A DNA stretch of 8,204 nt from assembly GCA_946062035.1 (NCBI GenBank), contig CAMGTS010000047.1, positions 1 through 8,204 of the forward strand. Reading direction: 5' to 3'. Positions 1 to 6,532 of the stretch are shown here, one piece after another. The translations under genes were made by a program, and so were the position numbers. Source of the DNA: an uncultured Bacteroidales bacterium. Lineage in GTDB: Bacteria; Bacteroidota; Bacteroidia; Bacteroidales; UBA932. The first letter of the stretch is position 1. Every line of letters starts with the position of its first letter. The notes below the pieces were generated by a model, which was not told the origin of the DNA, ran no database searches, and worked only from the letters and a program-made list of their open reading frames with translations.

Positions 1-51
1 GCAAGATCCGCAAATCAAATAATCCATAACCCAAAGAAAATCCAAAATATC
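1..51 (+). other. Tail of the upstream gene plus leader of the biotin carrier gene
   Basis: These bases precede the first complete gene. The frame beginning at base 2 reads six codons (QDPQIK) and stops with TAA at 20-22. The frame beginning at base 3 reads eight codons (KIRKSNNP) and stops with TAA at 27-29. Either could be the C-terminus of an upstream subunit such as the OadG-like delta subunit or the carboxyltransferase, but the piece is too short to decide. The last 25 bases are A-rich and carry no Shine-Dalgarno sequence, as is usual in front of Bacteroidota genes. No promoter motif is seen. Confidence 0.35.
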
Positions 52-429
52 ATGAAAGAATATAAAGTTAAAGTTAACGGCAACGAATATAACGTTGAAA
101 TTGAAGAAGTTGGCGGAACCGTAAGTAACGTGGTCGCTACACCTGTATCAAGACCTGCAAGTGCACCTGTATCCGCACCGAAACCTGCAGCAGCCCCTGC
201 ACCTGCCGGAGCCGCAGGAGCAAAGGTTACTTCACCGCTTCCAGGTGTTATCCTTGACACAGCGGTAAATGTAGGCGATACTGTTAAGAAGGGCGATAAA
301 GTCGTTGTTCTTGAGGCTATGAAAATGGAGAACGTTATAGAGGCTACCGCTGACGGCGTTATCAAAGAAATCAAGGTTAAGAAGGGCGACTCTGTTCAGG
401 AGGGCGACGTAATTGCAGTTATAGGATAA
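52..429 (+). CDS. mmdC: Biotin carboxyl carrier protein of a Na+-pumping decarboxylase
   Basis: This 125-residue protein is the biotin carrier (gamma-type) subunit of a Na+-translocating decarboxylase. It shuttles the carboxyl group from the cytoplasmic carboxyltransferase to the membrane beta subunit. A short N-terminal region (1-28) is followed by a Pro/Ala-rich flexible linker (about 29-57). The linker contains an 8-residue near-repeat, PVSRPASA/PVSAPKPA, echoed in the DNA by two copies of CACCTGTATC at 140-149 and 164-173. A biotinyl domain fills 58-125, with the EAMKMEN motif at 88-94. K91 (codon 322-324) is the expected biotinylation site. The next gene, 15 bases on, encodes the beta subunit, which supports the role. 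A stand-alone carrier is the arrangement of methylmalonyl-CoA decarboxylase (MmdC) and glutaconyl-CoA decarboxylase (GcdC), whereas oxaloacetate decarboxylase usually has the biotin domain fused to its alpha subunit. The mmdC symbol is therefore a reasoned choice, and the substrate is unproven. Confidence 0.88.
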   Translation: MKEYKVKVNGNEYNVEIEEVGGTVSNVVATPVSRPASAPVSAPKPAAAPAPAGAAGAKVTSPLPGVILDTAVNVGDTVKKGDKVVVLEAMKMENVIEATADGVIKEIKVKKGDSVQEGDVIAVIG

Positions 430-444
430 GTTGTTTAGGAAACT

Positions 445-1599
445 ATGATACTGGAATCAAATATAATAGCGAACCTTAAACAGTTTGTCCAGTACACAGG
501 TTTTGCCAATGCCACATGGGGACATATCATTATGATCCTCATTGGCCTTGTGTTTATCTACCTTGCTATCAAAAAGGATTGGGAACCACTTCTTCTGATT
601 CCGATCGGATTCGGTATGATTATAGGAAACATTCCTTTGTTCCCTGGTCTGCAGGTAGGTATATACGAGGATGGCTCTGTCCTGAACATTCTGTATCAAG
701 GTGTCAAGAGAGGATTCTATCCTCCGTTGATCTTCCTCGGTATTGGCGCGATGACCGATTTCTCTGCGCTTATTTCAAATCCGAAACTTCTTCTTGTAGG
801 TGCAGCGGCACAGATCGGTATATTCTGCGCATACATCGGAGCGCTTTTACTTGGATTTACCCCGGCAGAAGCGGGTGCTATCGGTATTATCGGTGGCGCA
901 GACGGCCCTACAGCCATCTTCCTTTCAGGTAAGCTTGCACCGGATTTGGTAGGAGCGATCTCTGTTTCGGCTTACTCTTATATGGCATTGGTGCCTGTAA
1001 TCCAGCCGCCTATCATGAGACTTCTCACAACAAACAAGGAGAGACTTATCAAGATGAAGGCTCCAAGAGTCGTATCTCAGCAGGAGAAGATTATTTTCCC
1101 TATCGTCGGCTTCCTTTTGACAGCGTTCCTTGTACCATCAGGCATTCCGCTTCTTGGTATGTTGTTCTTCGGTAACTTGCTCAAAGAGAGCGGTGTTACA
1201 AGAAGACTCGCAGAGACCGCAAGAGGACCTCTCAACGATATCGTCGTAATCCTTATAGGTATTACGGTAGGTTGCTCAACTCAGGCTGACAAGTTCCTTC
1301 AGATGAAGTCTGTACTTATCTTCGTCCTTGGCGCTTGTTCATTCGTATGCGCAACATTCGGTGGAGTTCTTTTCTGCAAGATTATGAACTTGTTCCTCAA
1401 AGAGGGTAACAAAATCAATCCTCTTATCGGAAACGCCGGAGTTTCTGCCGTACCGGATTCGGCACGAGTTTCGCACGTTCAGGGTCAGAAATACGACCCA
1501 AGGAACTACCTTTTGATGCACGCTATGGGTCCTAACGTAGCAGGCGTTATCGGTAGTGCCGTAGCGGCAGGTATCCTTCTTGGATTCCTTGCAGGCTAA
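445..1599 (+). CDS. mmdB: Na+-translocating decarboxylase membrane beta subunit (OadB/MmdB/GcdB family)
   Basis: This is a 384-residue integral membrane protein that decarboxylates carboxybiotin and exports Na+ across the cytoplasmic membrane. It is rich in hydrophobic segments, for example 27-42, 48-62, 92-104, 116-137, 216-245, 265-277, 288-311 and 364-383. The family signature GGADGPT lies at 150-156, and D153 matches the essential Asp203 of Klebsiella OadB. Y179 matches Tyr229. In the C-terminal signature, N325, G329, S334 and R341 match Asn373, Gly377, Ser382 and Arg389; all offsets are internally consistent. The GPNVAGVIGSAVAAG block (362-376) is also typical. All known pump residues are present, so the protein should be active. 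The start is fixed by an in-frame TAG at 436-438, with AGGA just upstream of the ATG. The gene ends in tandem TAATAA stops. Sequence alone does not separate methylmalonyl-CoA, oxaloacetate and glutaconyl-CoA enzymes; the separate biotin carrier favours methylmalonyl-CoA (mmdB). Confidence 0.93.
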   Translation: MILESNIIANLKQFVQYTGFANATWGHIIMILIGLVFIYLAIKKDWEPLLLIPIGFGMIIGNIPLFPGLQVGIYEDGSVLNILYQGVKRGFYPPLIFLGIGAMTDFSALISNPKLLLVGAAAQIGIFCAYIGALLLGFTPAEAGAIGIIGGADGPTAIFLSGKLAPDLVGAISVSAYSYMALVPVIQPPIMRLLTTNKERLIKMKAPRVVSQQEKIIFPIVGFLLTAFLVPSGIPLLGMLFFGNLLKESGVTRRLAETARGPLNDIVVILIGITVGCSTQADKFLQMKSVLIFVLGACSFVCATFGGVLFCKIMNLFLKEGNKINPLIGNAGVSAVPDSARVSHVQGQKYDPRNYLLMHAMGPNVAGVIGSAVAAGILLGFLAG

Positions 1600-1621
1600 T
1601 AAAGACTAAAACATAAAAATT
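1600..1621 (+). promoter_or_regulatory. A-rich junction between the decarboxylase and V-ATPase genes
   Basis: These 22 bases are the whole gap between the beta subunit gene and the V-ATPase subunit E gene. The gap is strongly A-rich, has no Shine-Dalgarno sequence and resembles a Bacteroidota translation start region. It holds no hairpin that could be a terminator and is too short for a Bacteroides-type -33/-7 promoter. A quick reading of the last 100 bases of the beta gene found no TAnnTTTG box either. Read-through transcription from the decarboxylase genes is therefore the simplest view. Confidence 0.4.
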
Positions 1622-2233
1622 ATGCAAGATAAATTGCAGGAACTTACAGACAGGCTCTATAAAGAGGGCCTGTCTAAAGGTAAGCAGGAGGCGGATGCTC
1701 TATTGGCAAAAGCCCGTAATGAAGCGGCGGATATAGTCGCTAAAGCAAAAGAAGAGGCTGAAAAAATTCTCGCGGACGCTCAAAAAGAGAGCGAAGAGCT
1801 TAAGGTCAAGGCTGAGAGCGATATCAAGATGTCAGCGACCCAGACCATTTCCGCAATCAAAGAGAAGATCGAGAATGTAATCGAAGCCAAGAGCATCAAA
1901 GCGCCTGTTGCCGAATCTCTGAACGACAAGGAGTTCCTCCAGTCTCTCATCAAGACTGTAGTCGGGTCGTTCAAACCGGACGAAAACGCAAAACCTTTGG
2001 AATTAGTACTTCCACAGGCCATGAAAGAGCAGATCAGCGATTTCCTGAAGAATGAAATCGAAAAAGAGTGCTCAGCTGGTCTGGACGTCGCATTTGACAG
2101 GGATCTTAATCAAGGATTCAAGATCAGTCGCAAAGACAGCGGCTATTTCATTGATTTTTCAGGAGATTCATTCGGAAAAATCATATCTCAGTACTTAAGA
2201 CCAAAGACAAGAAAACTGTTGTTCGGTGAATAA
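1622..2233 (+). CDS. atpE: V/A-type ATPase subunit E (peripheral stalk)
   Basis: This 203-residue protein is the peripheral stalk subunit E (NtpE/AtpE of V-type ATPases, unrelated to F-type AtpE). It holds the A3B3 head static against the membrane subunit I. Residues about 10-90 form a highly charged Ala/Lys/Glu-rich helix with heptad character (KARNEAADIVAKAKEEAEKI and onward), the expected long coiled coil. The C-terminal globular domain carries the family ending: KDSGYFIDFSGDSF (171-184) followed by YLRPKTRKLLF (191-201). The length is normal for the family. It is the first gene of the ATPase set, and its stop overlaps the start of the next gene by 8 bases. In other V/A-ATPases subunit E pairs with a small coiled-coil partner (subunit G/H); no such gene lies upstream, where the decarboxylase beta gene sits instead. 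Confidence 0.9.
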   Translation: MQDKLQELTDRLYKEGLSKGKQEADALLAKARNEAADIVAKAKEEAEKILADAQKESEELKVKAESDIKMSATQTISAIKEKIENVIEAKSIKAPVAESLNDKEFLQSLIKTVVGSFKPDENAKPLELVLPQAMKEQISDFLKNEIEKECSAGLDVAFDRDLNQGFKISRKDSGYFIDFSGDSFGKIISQYLRPKTRKLLFGE

Positions 2234-2861
2234 TTATCATTACATAATTGCCGGATTGCCGCTTCTATCCCCGGGCGGAGAGGATAAAGGGTTCAACTAT
2301 ACAAAACTTCGCGATGAGATCTATTCGCAATGTTCGAAAAAGGACAAGGCGTTGATAGATCTCTTAGAGAAGGGATTCGTAGAGGAGAATCTTTCAAAAG
2401 AGTTCTACAACTCCGCTCTCGGGAGCAGAAGCCATTTCGTCAGAGACTATTACGCCCTCGATCTTGCGATCAGAAATAAAAAAGTCGAGAGCGTTTCAAA
2501 AAGACTGTTCGCACCTGAAACCGCAAGCCAAAAGGTAGCGGCTTACTCCCTGGATTTGGAATCACACTTAGAGCAAGAAGACGAGCGTAAACTCGATTCT
2601 ATATTCAAAAATGGAAACATAGTAGAGAAAGAAAAAGAGCTGGACGATTTCAAATGGGGCAAAATCAACGAATTCACACTTTTCGACCTGTTTTGCATCG
2701 ATAATATCCTTGCGTTTTTAGCTAAAGGAAAATTGGTCGACAGATGGAATATATTGGATAAGGAGAAAGGTAAATCTCTTTTTAAAAAACTTGTAGACGA
2801 AGTAAGGTCTACTTACGATAAAACAAAATTGAGTTACACGACAGATGAAAACAACGGGTAA
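2226..2861 (+). CDS. DUF2764-like V-ATPase operon protein of unknown function
   Basis: This 211-residue soluble protein has no signal peptide, no membrane segment and no nucleotide-binding motif. I recognise it as the DUF2764-type protein that accompanies bacterial V-type ATPase genes. The start NNYHYIIAGLPLLS (2-15) and the block DDFKWGKINEFTLFDLFCIDNILAFLAKGKLVDRW (140-174), here named by its ends, are typical. It is predicted mostly helical and charged, with a polar Asn-rich tail. The start is GTG at 2226: the frame is closed by TAA at 2196-2198 and no ATG lies between, so GTG is the only standard choice. The gene overlaps E by 8 bases and A by 17 bases, which implies translational coupling and a structural or assembly role in the ATPase. 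It occupies the slot where subunits C and F (or G) are encoded in archaeal, Thermus and Enterococcus operons. A divergent central-stalk subunit C is a possible identity, but that is inference only. Confidence 0.78.
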   Translation: MNNYHYIIAGLPLLSPGGEDKGFNYTKLRDEIYSQCSKKDKALIDLLEKGFVEENLSKEFYNSALGSRSHFVRDYYALDLAIRNKKVESVSKRLFAPETASQKVAAYSLDLESHLEQEDERKLDSIFKNGNIVEKEKELDDFKWGKINEFTLFDLFCIDNILAFLAKGKLVDRWNILDKEKGKSLFKKLVDEVRSTYDKTKLSYTTDENNG

Positions 2862-4596
2862 AGTAGCCGGTATAGTTTCCAACCTTGTTGCTGTGGAGGT
2901 TAATGGTCCGGTCGCACAGAATGAGTTGTGCTATATTGACTTGGACGGAATAAAATTGATGGCCGAGGTCATCAAGGTAAACGGCAGTACGGCACAGGTT
3001 CAGGTATATGAAAGTACCAGAGGACTTAAAGTCGGAAACAGTGTTGAATTCGAAGGCAGAATGCTTGAGGTCACCCTCGGTCCGGGCTTGCTGTCAAGCA
3101 ATTACGATGGTCTTCAAGACAATCTTGCGACAATGGAGGGGGTATTCCTCCAAAGAGGTGAATATACCGCTGCGATTGATCCTACAAAGGAATGGGAGTT
3201 CACCCCTATCGCAAAGGCAGGCGATAAAGTGCTTGCAGCTGATTGGCTCGGAGAGGTAAAAGAAGGATGGTTGCCTCACAAGATAATGGTACCATTCTCA
3301 TTTACAGGTGAATACACCGTTAAAAGCATTGTCTCAGCAGGAACATATAAAGCGGAGGACACCGTTGCAGTACTCACGAATGAAAAAGGAGACGATCTGA
3401 ACGTCAGCATGATACAAAAATGGCCGGTAAAAGTCGCCATCAAATGCTATAAAGAGAAACCAAGACCTTATAAGGTTCTTGAGACTGGTGTAAGGGCTAT
3501 AGATACTTTCAACCCTATCGCAGAGGGAGGTACAGGCTTTATTCCGGGACCTTTCGGTTGTGGGAAGACAGTTCTTCAGCATGCGATCGCAAAGCAGGCT
3601 GAAGCAGACATTATCATAATGGCGGCATGTGGTGAGCGTGCGAATGAGGTTGTTGAAATCTTCAAAGAGTTCCCGGAACTCGATGACCCGAGAACAGGGA
3701 GAAAATTGATAGAAAGGACTACCATTATATGTAATACTTCAAATATGCCTGTCGCCGCCCGTGAAGCGTCCGTCTATACGGCGATGACAATCGGAGAATA
3801 CTACAGGGCAATGGGACTCAAAGTTCTCCTGCTCGCCGACTCTACATCTCGTTGGGCACAGGCTCTTAGAGAGATGTCAAACAGAATGGAGGAGCTTCCG
3901 GGTGCGGACGCCTTCCCTGTTGACCTTTCTTCAATCATATCGAACTTCTATTCTCGCGCCGGAATCGTTGTTCTCCGCAACGGAGAGACAGGCTCTGTAA
4001 CGTTCCTCGGAACAGTATCTCCTGCGGGAGGCAACTTGAAAGAGCCTGTTACTGAATCGACAAAGAAGTGCGCAAGATGTTTCTACGCACTTAATCAGGG
4101 TAGAGCGGACAGCAAGCGATATCCTGCTATCGACCCGTTGGATTCATACTCAAAATACTTGGAATATCCGGAAATGCACGAATATTTCGAGAAAAGAATA
4201 TCAAAAGGATGGGTGGAGAAAGTACTCAAAGCGAGGAATATCATCCTTCGTGGAAAAGAGGCTTACGACCAGATCAACATTCTCGGTGATGACGGTGTTC
4301 CTATGGACTACCATCTCAGATACTGGAAGAGCGAGCTTGTTGACTTTATCCTTTTGCAACAGGACGCATTCGATGCGATCGATGCGAACTGCCCGCTTGA
4401 AAGACAGGAATTCATGTTGGATATCATACTGAATGAGTGCGACAAGGATATCGAATTCGAGAACTTCGAGCAGTGCATCAGCTACTACAAGAACATCATC
4501 AATATATTGAGGCAGCTCAACTACTCAGTTTACAAGAGCGATGATTTCAACAAATACTTAGATCAATATAATAAAGCCTCTAACCATGCCAGCTAA
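2845..4596 (+). CDS. atpA: V/A-type ATPase catalytic subunit A
   Basis: This 583-residue protein is the catalytic nucleotide-binding subunit of the V1/A1 head, acting as A3B3 at the cytoplasmic face of the membrane. An N-terminal beta-barrel domain (about 1-70) is followed by the A-specific non-homologous insert (roughly 110-195) and the ATPase core. The Walker A loop GPFGCGKT is at 235-242, with K241 binding phosphate. The catalytic glutamate is E264 in GERANE (263-268), where many relatives have GERGNE. The Walker B strand ends at D332 (LLLADSTSRWA, 328-338). A helical C-terminal domain follows from about 450. The length is normal. The ATG at 2845 lies inside the end of the DUF2764-type gene (17-base overlap), and its stop overlaps the start of subunit B by 11 bases, fitting coordinated production of head subunits. 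All catalytic residues are intact. The direction of operation, hydrolysis or synthesis, cannot be read from the sequence. Confidence 0.97.
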   Translation: MKTTGKVAGIVSNLVAVEVNGPVAQNELCYIDLDGIKLMAEVIKVNGSTAQVQVYESTRGLKVGNSVEFEGRMLEVTLGPGLLSSNYDGLQDNLATMEGVFLQRGEYTAAIDPTKEWEFTPIAKAGDKVLAADWLGEVKEGWLPHKIMVPFSFTGEYTVKSIVSAGTYKAEDTVAVLTNEKGDDLNVSMIQKWPVKVAIKCYKEKPRPYKVLETGVRAIDTFNPIAEGGTGFIPGPFGCGKTVLQHAIAKQAEADIIIMAACGERANEVVEIFKEFPELDDPRTGRKLIERTTIICNTSNMPVAAREASVYTAMTIGEYYRAMGLKVLLLADSTSRWAQALREMSNRMEELPGADAFPVDLSSIISNFYSRAGIVVLRNGETGSVTFLGTVSPAGGNLKEPVTESTKKCARCFYALNQGRADSKRYPAIDPLDSYSKYLEYPEMHEYFEKRISKGWVEKVLKARNIILRGKEAYDQINILGDDGVPMDYHLRYWKSELVDFILLQQDAFDAIDANCPLERQEFMLDIILNECDKDIEFENFEQCISYYKNIINILRQLNYSVYKSDDFNKYLDQYNKASNHAS

Positions 4597-5908
4597 CGTT
4601 TATCAAAGAATATATACAAAATTGGAGGCCATAACCAAGGCCACTGTAACTCTCAAAGCTACAGATGTTTCCAACGACGAACTTGCTACCGTAGCAGGTA
4701 AATTGGCGCAAGTCGTCAAAATCAAAGGGGACAATGTAACCCTTCAGGTATTCTCAGGTACCGAGGGTATACCTACGAACGCACATGTCGAATTCTTTGG
4801 TGAACCACCTGCACTCAATGTAAGTGACGAGCTTAGCGGAAGATTTTTCAACGCTTACGGTGACCCTATTGACGGCGGTCCTAAGGTAAGCGGTGATAAG
4901 AGATATGTCGGAGGGCCGAGCGTCAACCCGTTCAAGAGAAGACAGCCTTCAGAACTTATCCCTACAGGTATAGCGGGTATTGACTTAAACAACACCTTGG
5001 TATCAGGCCAGAAGATTCCATTTTTCGCCAATTCGGACCAGCCGTACAACGAAGTGATGGCGGAGGTCGCTTTAAGAGCTGATGTTGACAAGATTATTCT
5101 CGGCGGAATGGGGCTTTCAAACGATGATTACTTGTTTTTCCGTCAGAAATTCGAAGATGCCGGTGCACTGAACAAGATTATTAGCTTCATCAATACGACG
5201 GAACAACCTCCTGTAGAGCGACTTCTTATACCTGATATGGCTCTTACGGCAGCGGAATATTTCGCAGTTGACAAGAATGAGAAAGTACTTGTACTTCTGA
5301 CAGATATGACATTGTATGCGGATGCGTTGAGTATCGTGAGCAACCGTATGGACCAGATTCCGTCTAAGGACTCAATGCCTGGTTCTCTCTACTCAGATCT
5401 TGCGAAAATCTACGAAAAAGCTGTTCAGCTTCCTGACGGAGGCTCAATAACTATCATTGCGGTTACCACGCTGAATGATGGTGACATTACGCACGCTATT
5501 CCGGATAACACAGGATATATTACTGAGGGCCAGCTATATCTACGTAAAGACAGCGATACCGGCAAAGTCATTGTTGACCCGTTCAGAAGCCTTTCACGTC
5601 TTAAACAGTTGGTTATAGGCAAGAAGACCAGAGAAGATCATAGTCAGGTTATGAATACAGGTGTAAGGCTCTATGCCGATGCGGCCAATGCAAAGACCAA
5701 ACTCGAAAACGGTTTCGATTTGAGTGATTACGATTTGAGATGCTTGGATTACGCCAAAGAGTATTCGACAAAACTGCTTGCGATTGATGTAAATATCAAG
5801 ATTGACGAAATGTTGGATACGGCATGGTCCCTTTTCAAGAAATATTTCAAGCCTGAAGAGTTGGGTATCAGGCAGAAGTTTATCGACGAACACTGGGATA
5901 AAGCATAA
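4586..5908 (+). CDS. atpB: V/A-type ATPase non-catalytic subunit B
   Basis: This 440-residue protein is the non-catalytic head subunit B, which alternates with A in the A3B3 hexamer. The beta-barrel domain fills about 1-75. It is followed by FNAYGDPIDGGP (88-99) and SVNPFKRRQPSELIPTGIAG (112-131). At the site of the Walker A loop it reads FFANSDQPYNE (146-156) with no GKT, as expected for a B subunit that does not catalyse. TAAEYFAV (221-228) and HAIPDNTGYITEGQLYLR (303-320) are family hallmarks. R338 in SLSRL (335-339) is the expected arginine finger that reaches into the catalytic site of A. Its start codon lies inside the last codons of A (11-base overlap), and the gene closes with tandem TAATAA stops. 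The name should not be confused with the F-type AtpB (subunit a). Confidence 0.96.
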   Translation: MPANVYQRIYTKLEAITKATVTLKATDVSNDELATVAGKLAQVVKIKGDNVTLQVFSGTEGIPTNAHVEFFGEPPALNVSDELSGRFFNAYGDPIDGGPKVSGDKRYVGGPSVNPFKRRQPSELIPTGIAGIDLNNTLVSGQKIPFFANSDQPYNEVMAEVALRADVDKIILGGMGLSNDDYLFFRQKFEDAGALNKIISFINTTEQPPVERLLIPDMALTAAEYFAVDKNEKVLVLLTDMTLYADALSIVSNRMDQIPSKDSMPGSLYSDLAKIYEKAVQLPDGGSITIIAVTTLNDGDITHAIPDNTGYITEGQLYLRKDSDTGKVIVDPFRSLSRLKQLVIGKKTREDHSQVMNTGVRLYADAANAKTKLENGFDLSDYDLRCLDYAKEYSTKLLAIDVNIKIDEMLDTAWSLFKKYFKPEELGIRQKFIDEHWDKA

Positions 5909-5929
5909 TAATTTGGCTTTCAGTTATTT

Positions 5930-6532
5930 ATGGCAATAAAGTTTCAATATAACAAAACTTCACTCAACACTCTTAACAAACAGCTTAAGATCAGGGCCAA
6001 TGCCTTGCCTACTCTTAAGAATAAGGAGAGTGCGTTAAGGGTCGAGGTGAAGAGTGCCAAAAAGAAAAGCGAACAGCTTTTGGAAGAGTTAGAAAATACT
6101 TTAAAGTCATACGATTATTTAGCTCCGCTTTGGAATGAGTTCGAACCGGGACTAATCTCTATAAAGGATGTGCAACTTAAAACCGAAAAGGTAGCGGGTA
6201 TAAAGACTCCTGCATTGGAGAGCATAGTGTATGACATAAAGGATTTCGATCTTTTCAAGAAACCGCTTTGGTATTCCGACGGAATACTCATACTCCAGAA
6301 GATGGCCCAGATTGGTATCGAATCTGAGATCTATACAGAAAAGATGAGGATATTGGATTACTCCCGCAAGAAGACAACCCAAAAGGTGAATCTCTACGAG
6401 AAAGTCCAGATACCTGGTTATCAGGAGGCCATAAGAAAAATCAAGAGATATATGGAAGATGAGGAGAATCTTTCAAAGGCGGCTCAGAAGATTGTAAAAC
6501 AAAGACACGAGGAGGAGGAAAACAATGATTAA
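5930..6532 (+). CDS. atpD: V/A-type ATPase subunit D (central rotor stalk)
   Basis: This 200-residue protein is central stalk subunit D, the rotor shaft that turns inside the A3B3 head. It shows the expected hairpin of two long helices: a charged N-terminal helix (about 8-60, start FQYNKTSLNTLNKQLKIR) and a C-terminal helix (about 118-195). The family block RKKTTQKVNLYEKVQIPGY lies at 146-164. The protein ends in an acidic tail (EEEENND). The start is well fixed, because in-frame stops at 5906-5911 lie just upstream and no other start intervenes. It follows B after 21 bases and overlaps the subunit I gene by 8 bases. In known enzymes subunit D works with subunit F; no F gene is visible nearby. 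Confidence 0.93.
   Translation: MAIKFQYNKTSLNTLNKQLKIRANALPTLKNKESALRVEVKSAKKKSEQLLEELENTLKSYDYLAPLWNEFEPGLISIKDVQLKTEKVAGIKTPALESIVYDIKDFDLFKKPLWYSDGILILQKMAQIGIESEIYTEKMRILDYSRKKTTQKVNLYEKVQIPGYQEAIRKIKRYMEDEENLSKAAQKIVKQRHEEEENND

Noticed and set aside
140..173. CACCTGTATC direct repeat as a regulatory or mobile element repeat
   Set aside because: The two copies are 24 bases apart, an exact multiple of three, and both encode the PVS unit of the carrier's Pro/Ala linker, so an internal protein-level duplication explains them.
15..374. Open frame of 119 codons on the minus strand opposite the biotin carrier gene
   Set aside because: It is low-complexity Ser/Thr/Ala/Pro sequence complementary to the Pro/Ala linker and biotinyl domain, with no family features. 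It is a shadow of the real gene.
516..932. Open frame of 138 codons on the plus strand inside the decarboxylase beta gene
   Set aside because: The product is Cys/Arg/Tyr-rich and resembles nothing known, while the overlapping frame carries all conserved residues of the beta family.
2845..5908. Alternative identity as F-type alpha/beta subunits or a flagellar/type III secretion ATPase
   Set aside because: Subunit A has the V/A-specific insert and GPFGCGKT loop, subunit B lacks a Walker A loop, and the E, D and I neighbours are V-type only.
5905..5920. TAATAATTTGG as a Bacteroides -7 promoter box (TAnnTTTG) before subunit D
   Set aside because: The spacing is one base short of the consensus and no matching -33 TTTG lies at the right distance upstream. 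The TAATAA is explained as tandem stops of subunit B.
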